Shown here: in pieces, positions 1-3,232 of the stretch
Layout of the letters: each line of letters starts with the position of its first letter
Numbering within the stretch: the first letter of the stretch is position 1
DNA from: JAIBBG01 sp046304755
Lineage (GTDB): Bacteria > Bacteroidota > Bacteroidia > Flavobacteriales_D > Sanyastnellaceae
Direction: 5' to 3'
Length of the DNA stretch: 5,309 bases
Assembly: GCA_046304755.1 (NCBI GenBank)
Contig: JBKCDO010000292.1
Span: 1 to 5,309 of the forward strand
Position numbers and translations under genes: made by a program
Notes under the pieces: generated by a model
Database searches by the model: none
Told to the model about the DNA's origin: nothing
The model's input: the letters and a program-made list of their open reading frames with translations, nothing else

Positions 1-108
1 TTTTCACCACCCTCCCCCTTGCACAGGACCCCCGCAAAAACGCCCCCCGGTGGCCGCCCCCCCGGCCCCGGGCCCCTCCCCGGGGGAGTGGGGTTGGGGG
101 TGAGGCCC
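1..108. repeat. G/C-homopolymer-rich intergenic element with imperfect palindrome
   Basis: This stretch is almost entirely runs of C (plus strand), then runs of G, and is far more GC-rich than the rest of the window. It holds an imperfect palindrome centred near 82: CTCCCC at 76-81 pairs with GGGGAG at 83-88, and the match can continue outward if T89 is bulged. Read on the minus strand, 105-78 (CCTCACCCCCAACCCC...) resembles, from memory, a C-rich palindromic repeat dispersed in many Bacteroidota and some other genomes. I could not check copy number. A minus-strand open frame crosses it, but it is antisense to GAPDH and low in complexity, so I see no gene here. It lies just beyond the GAPDH terminator. 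Confidence 0.5.
57..81 (-). other. Predicted G-quadruplex motif
   Basis: The minus strand reads, from 81 to 57, four G runs of 4, 4, 4 and 7 separated by loops of 1 (A), 3 (CCC) and 2 (CC) bases. Four runs of at least four G with loops this short fit the standard G-quadruplex pattern well. The plus strand just downstream also carries G5 (82-86), G4 (90-93) and G5 (96-100). Whether it folds in the cell is inference, and the competing duplex hairpin in the same bases could prevent it. Confidence 0.5.
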
Positions 109-138
109 AAAAAAAAAACGCGCCTTGCGGCGCGTTTT
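109..138 (-). terminator. Rho-independent terminator of the GAPDH gene
   Basis: On the minus strand AAAACGCGCC (138-129) pairs perfectly with GGCGCGTTTT (124-115) around a GCAA loop (128-125). GCAA is a GNRA tetraloop closed by C-G. The transcript then runs through an unbroken tract of ten U (118-109), the last four bases of the stem included. This is a textbook intrinsic terminator, 86 nt beyond the GAPDH stop codon. On the plus strand the same hairpin is followed by TTTTGGATTTTT, so it may also stop transcription entering from the left, less efficiently. Confidence 0.93.
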
Positions 139-154
139 GGATTTTTGATGAGGT

Positions 155-174
155 GGACGCGCTGCATCGCGTCC
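155..174 (-). other. Second hairpin in the GAPDH 3' UTR
   Basis: GGACGCG (155-161) and CGCGTCC (168-174) form a perfect 7-bp inverted repeat with a 6-base loop. It lies between the GAPDH stop and its terminator, in the transcribed 3' UTR. No U-tract follows it, so it is not a terminator by itself. A role as an extra 3' stem that slows exonuclease decay is inference. Confidence 0.5.
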
Positions 175-224
175 GGCCCCTCGATTTTCGTGAAGTAAAG
201 GGTGGCGCAATAAAGGCCTTCCTC

Positions 225-1688
225 TTAATAGTAGATATTCCTGCGCACTTTGGCCACATACTTCGCCAGGCGAATCACTTGCTTGGTATAGCCAAATTCG
301 TTGTCGTACCACACATAAAGCACAGCGCCTTTGCCGTCGGGCGAAACGATGGTGGCCTGCGAGTCGAACACTGAGCAACAGTCGTTACCCACGATATCGG
401 AGCTAACCAACTCTTCGCTGATGCTGTAATAAATCTGATTTACCAAATCACCTTCCAGCGCGCTCTTGCGCACGGTGGCGTTGACTGCGTCTAATGTTGT
501 CTCTTTATTGAGATACACGTGGATGATCGCCAGTGATCCATTCGGGGTGGGTACGCGAACAGCGTTGGCTGTAAGCTTGTCTTTCAACTCAGGAATTACC
601 TTGGTTACTGCCTTACCTGCACCCGTTTCTGTGATAACCATGTTAACCGCCGCACTGCGTCCGCGACGGCTCTTCTTGTGCATGTTGTCGAGCAGGTTCT
701 GGTCGTTGGTGTAGGCATGCACTGTTTCAATGTGCCCCTTGTCGATACCATACGCGTCGTTGATGCTCTTGAGCACAGGACAAATCGCATTGGTGGTGCA
801 GCTTGCCGCCGAGAAAATGGTCTCGTTCTCAATGTCCAAATCGCGGTGGTTGATACCATAAACGATATTCGGAACCTCTTTGCCGGGTGCTGTGAGAATA
901 ACCTTCTCCACACCGTTTGCCTTAAGGTGAATGCTCAGTGCACTGCGGTCTTTGAATACGCCCGTATTGTCAATCAACAGGGCGTTATGAATGCCATAGG
1001 CTGTATAATCAATCGCTCCGGGATCTTTCGCGCCAATCATGTGAATGCGCTGTCCGTTCACGATCATGCATTTGTTTTCATAGTCCACATCCACCGTGCC
1101 TTTGAAACGGCCGTGTACCGAATCGTTTTCAAACAACGCAGCGCGCTTCTTGATGCTCAAGTCGTCGTCTTCGCGGGTTACAATCGCACGCAAGCGCAAC
1201 TGCTGTCCCTTACCGGCCTGCTTCACGAGTTCGCGCGCAGCCAGGCGGCCTATACGTCCGAAGCCGAACAACACCACATCGCGTGGCTCGAGGTCGGCTC
1301 CTTCCTCCTGCATAAAGTTGCGGAGTTTTTCGGATAAAAATTCTGATTGGTTTTTGAAGTGATCGCGCTCGGCGAGCCATTCGCTGGCGAGTTTGCCGAT
1401 GTCAATCTTGGCCGGTGCCAGTTCCATCTCATACAGTCCACGCGCCAGGTCGGCTGTGTCGAAAATAGAGATCGGTTTACCGACCACTTCGGCTGCGTAC
1501 TTGTGCAGACGCATAATTTCGGTGGCGCTGATATCCACCATGTGGTTACGAAACAACACGAGCTCGATGCTCTTGTCGAACAACAGTTTGCCCACTGAAT
1601 TGAGCAGGTCAACCGCTGCTTTCTCCTGATTCACATACACCTTCAGTTCATTGCTGTAAGTGTCAGTTGCCATCATGTTTTGTGACAT
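225..1688 (-). CDS. gap: Glyceraldehyde-3-phosphate dehydrogenase, long form with N-terminal extension
   Basis: Cytoplasmic enzyme of glycolysis/gluconeogenesis that interconverts glyceraldehyde-3-phosphate and 1,3-bisphosphoglycerate with NAD(P). The 487-aa protein has about 135 extra N-terminal residues before a normal GAPDH core of about 350. The Rossmann motif GFGRIGR is at 142-148, and DSVHGRFKG at 189-197. The active site SCTTN is at 296-300 with catalytic Cys297. His324 (HAYTNDQ) is the catalytic His. Arg378 in RVPTP binds phosphate, and YDNEFGY at 461-467 includes the nicotinamide-contacting Asn463. All key catalytic residues are present, so it should be active. The extension matches the roughly 480-aa GAPDH subfamily I recall from Bacteroidota and gammaproteobacteria; its function is not known to me. 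The usual Asn-Asp after the second beta strand is replaced by Val170-Thr171, which may alter cofactor preference. ATG at 1688 follows an AT-rich leader without Shine-Dalgarno; Met5 and Met6 are possible alternatives. It is monocistronic, with its own promoter and terminator. Confidence 0.96.
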   Translation of the reverse strand: MSQNMMATDTYSNELKVYVNQEKAAVDLLNSVGKLLFDKSIELVLFRNHMVDISATEIMRLHKYAAEVVGKPISIFDTADLARGLYEMELAPAKIDIGKLASEWLAERDHFKNQSEFLSEKLRNFMQEEGADLEPRDVVLFGFGRIGRLAARELVKQAGKGQQLRLRAIVTREDDDLSIKKRAALFENDSVHGRFKGTVDVDYENKCMIVNGQRIHMIGAKDPGAIDYTAYGIHNALLIDNTGVFKDRSALSIHLKANGVEKVILTAPGKEVPNIVYGINHRDLDIENETIFSAASCTTNAICPVLKSINDAYGIDKGHIETVHAYTNDQNLLDNMHKKSRRGRSAAVNMVITETGAGKAVTKVIPELKDKLTANAVRVPTPNGSLAIIHVYLNKETTLDAVNATVRKSALEGDLVNQIYYSISEELVSSDIVGNDCCSVFDSQATIVSPDGKGAVLYVWYDNEFGYTKQVIRLAKYVAKVRRNIYY

Positions 1689-1723
1689 TGATTAAATTTT
1701 TAAGGTTGATAAAAGAACGTATT

Positions 1724-1747
1724 CCCCAAGGGTTCATTGACTTGGGG
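1724..1747 (-). promoter_or_regulatory. Dyad/hairpin at the start of the GAPDH transcript
   Basis: CCCCAAG (1724-1730) and CTTGGGG (1741-1747) are a perfect 7-bp inverted repeat separated by 10 bases. It begins three bases downstream of the TACCTTTG promoter element on the minus strand, so it should sit at or very near the 5' end of the GAPDH mRNA. It could be a 5' stabilising stem-loop or the operator of a dimeric regulator. The sequence alone does not decide between these. Confidence 0.5.
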
Positions 1748-1750
1748 CCG

Positions 1751-1758
1751 CAAAGGTA
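1751..1758 (-). promoter_or_regulatory. Bacteroidota-type -7 promoter element for GAPDH
   Basis: The minus strand reads TACCTTTG, an exact match to the TAnnTTTG -7 consensus of Bacteroidota primary sigma factors. It lies 62 bases upstream of the GAPDH ATG and is followed by CGGCC, as often seen at such promoters. The -33 region (about 1777-1785) is AT-rich but has no clear TTG, so that half is weak. Transcription probably starts near 1744-1747. Confidence 0.75.
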
Positions 1759-1833
1759 ATTCGGAACTTTTATCGGGAATAAAATTTAATCATGCGCGTT
1801 CTTTGGCGACGTTCGATTTTCTTTGCCACCGCT

Positions 1834-2445
1834 ATGCGCCGATTATTTCTGCAATCCATTCTACTGTTGACCACCATCGTGGTGCAGGCACAGGTAGGCG
1901 ATAGCTTGCGCTCCGCACCCGATACTGCGCTTTTCAAGACTGCCTTTCGCAAGGAGTTCTCCGTGCGCTGGCATCAGCAGCCGCACTCCCCTTTTAAGGC
2001 TACTGTGCTTGCCTTAGGTTTCCCCGGGGCAGGTCAGATCTACAATGGCATGGCCAAGGAGGGTTCCTTCTTTCGCAAGTATTGGAAAGTGCCCGTAGTT
2101 TGGGCCGGTGTAGGAACGTGCGTGGCGTTCATTGATTACAACACCCGTCAGTATAAGTATTACAGGAGCCAGTACATCGCTGCTGCCGACGATAACCCGC
2201 TGACCATTCCAACCGAAAGTAATAACCCGCTTTACTTGAAAGAAGGCATGGACTATTTCGGAAAACTCATGGACATTAGCTACATGAGTTTGATGGGGGT
2301 ATACATTCTGCAGGCCATCGACGCCAATGTCGATGCGCATTTATTTTACTACGACATCAGCAACGATCTCTCCTTGCGCTGGCATCCCTCCTACTTTGTA
2401 GCCGGAAGTCGGCATCATGGGTTAGGGCTCACGCTTCAATTTTGA
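1834..2445 (+). CDS. DUF5683 family protein with signal peptide, function unknown
   Basis: Exported envelope protein of a family found mainly in Bacteroidota, with no established function. From the ATG at 1834 it is 203 aa. It begins with a signal peptide: basic MRR, hydrophobic stretch at 4-17, and a likely cleavage after VQA (residue 19). An in-frame ATG at 1792 would add 14 residues including three Arg; I prefer 1834 because it gives a compact signal peptide. Family landmarks are HSPFKAT (51-57), PGAGQIYN (64-71), YWKVPVVWAGVGT (83-95, hydrophobic), DANVDAHLF (163-171) and DISNDLSLRWHP (174-185). As I recall the family, KYWK usually follows YN almost directly; here about ten residues (GMAKEGSFFR) intervene. 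The protein ends GLGLTLQF, resembling an outer-membrane beta strand with terminal Phe, but outer-membrane location is only inference. It lies 5 bp upstream of dapB, almost certainly in one operon; this pairing is common in Bacteroidota. Confidence 0.87.
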   Translation: MRRLFLQSILLLTTIVVQAQVGDSLRSAPDTALFKTAFRKEFSVRWHQQPHSPFKATVLALGFPGAGQIYNGMAKEGSFFRKYWKVPVVWAGVGTCVAFIDYNTRQYKYYRSQYIAAADDNPLTIPTESNNPLYLKEGMDYFGKLMDISYMSLMGVYILQAIDANVDAHLFYYDISNDLSLRWHPSYFVAGSRHHGLGLTLQF

Positions 2446-2450
2446 ATACT

Positions 2451-3167
2451 ATGAACATTGCATTGATAGGCTACGGTAAAATGGGCAAAGAAATCGAGCA
2501 GATTTTGCTCAAGCGCGGACATACCATCACCCTGCGTTCCACGCGCTCCTTGCCCTTTAAAAAGGAAGATCTCGCCGGTTCCGATGTGGCCATTGAGTTT
2601 ACCGAACCGCATGCTGCTGTCGACAACATCTTCAAGTGCTTCGAAGCCGGTGTGCCGGTGGTCGTGGGCACAACGGGATGGTACACCCGCATGCCCGAGG
2701 TACGAGAGGCGTGCACATCCATGAATGGCGGTCTTTTCACCGCTTCCAACTTCTCCATTGGCGTCAACCTTCTATTCAAAATCAATAAAGAACTCGCCCA
2801 TCTGATGAGTGATTTCGCGGAATACACGCCATCGATGGAAGAGATTCATCACACAGCCAAGCGCGATGCACCCAGTGGCACGGCGATTACGCTGGCGGAA
2901 GGCATTTTGGAAAACTATCCCAACCGTTCAGGCTGGGTCAACGATTCGACAGAAGACGCTGCGCAACTTGGAATTGTTTCACGCCGTGAAGGCGAAGTTC
3001 CCGGCACGCACATCATTCGCTACACGTCGGCAGTAGATGAAATACAGCTCGTCCATCAGGCTTTCAACCGACAAGGCTTTGTTCTAGGAGCGGTGAAGGC
3101 GGCGGAGTTTATGGGCGGGAAGAAAGGGGTGTTTGGGATGGAGGAGTTATTGAGGACTGGGGACTGA
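2451..3167 (+). CDS. dapB: 4-hydroxy-tetrahydrodipicolinate reductase
   Basis: DapB reduces the DapA product (4-hydroxy-tetrahydrodipicolinate) to tetrahydrodipicolinate with NAD(P)H in the cytoplasm. This is the second dedicated step towards meso-diaminopimelate and lysine. The protein is 238 aa, normal for the shorter Bacteroidota form. The dinucleotide-binding motif GYGKMG is at 7-12, EFT at 49-51 and VVGTTGW at 71-77. SNFSIGVN at 99-106 and the signature EIHHTAKRDAPSGTA at 131-145 are also present. His133 and Lys137 correspond to the E. coli catalytic His159 and Lys163, and PGTH at 184-187 is conserved. I chose ATG at 2451, where the protein begins directly with the Rossmann strand (MNIALIGYG). 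A TTG at 2442 overlapping the upstream stop is in frame but would add an unneeded MNT. No Shine-Dalgarno is visible, so translational coupling to the DUF5683 gene is likely. The last four residues (RTGD) and the stop lie inside a tandem heptamer array, so the C-terminus differs from the family's usual short hydrophobic end. Confidence 0.97.
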   Translation: MNIALIGYGKMGKEIEQILLKRGHTITLRSTRSLPFKKEDLAGSDVAIEFTEPHAAVDNIFKCFEAGVPVVVGTTGWYTRMPEVREACTSMNGGLFTASNFSIGVNLLFKINKELAHLMSDFAEYTPSMEEIHHTAKRDAPSGTAITLAEGILENYPNRSGWVNDSTEDAAQLGIVSRREGEVPGTHIIRYTSAVDEIQLVHQAFNRQGFVLGAVKAAEFMGGKKGVFGMEELLRTGD

Positions 3168-3180
3168 GGACTGGGGACTG
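3153..3180 (+). repeat. Tandem heptamer array (AGGACTG/GGGACTG, four units)
   Basis: AGGACTG, GGGACTG, AGGACTG and GGGACTG follow one another without interruption, making two exact 14-bp copies. The array overlaps the dapB 3' end and supplies its final codons and TGA stop. The complementary unit CCCCAGT matches the CCCCA(A/G)T short tandemly repeated heptamer described in cyanobacteria (STRR type). Relatedness is not implied; both may be independent simple-sequence expansions. Confidence 0.85.
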
Positions 3181-3200
3181 AAGGCACTTTCGCTACACTG

Positions 3201-3228
3201 CAACTTTCAACCTTCAACTTGCAACACA
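3201..3228 (+). repeat. Second tandem heptamer array (CAACTTT-like)
   Basis: CAACTTT (3201), CAACCTT (3208), CAACTTG (3215) and a partial CAACACA (3222) form a degenerate 7-bp array. It starts 20 bp after the first array and ends 4 bp before the stop of the convergent gene. Together the two arrays fill most of the dapB intergenic gap. No rho-independent terminator is visible for either converging gene here. Confidence 0.75.
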
Positions 3229-3232
3229 GCCA

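Noticed and set aside
76..93. CTCCCC/GGGGAG palindrome as a terminator
   Set aside because: The loop is too small as drawn and no U-tract follows on either strand. The real terminator is the adjacent hairpin at 109-138.
4..378. Minus-strand open frame running from the GAPDH 3' end through the G/C-rich element
   Set aside because: It begins inside GAPDH in another frame, crosses the strong terminator, and encodes a low-complexity Arg/Gly/Pro-rich product.
678..1337. 219-codon plus-strand open frame opposite GAPDH
   Set aside because: It is fully antisense to a clearly functional gene, has no recognisable domain, and is a typical shadow of the opposite strand's codon bias.
2442..2450. TTG start giving DapB three extra residues (MNT)
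   Set aside because: The ATG at 2451 begins exactly at the first beta strand of the Rossmann fold, and TTG would overlap the upstream stop codon. The ATG is the simpler choice.
2014..2827. Minus-strand open frames opposite the DUF5683 gene and dapB (2014-2340 and 2471-2827)
   Set aside because: Both are antisense to well-supported genes and show no domain signature or start context of their own.
3153..3228. Possible CRISPR array or insertion-sequence end
   Set aside because: The units are 7 bp in direct contact with no spacers, and no terminal inverted repeats or transposase are present. They are simple tandem repeats.
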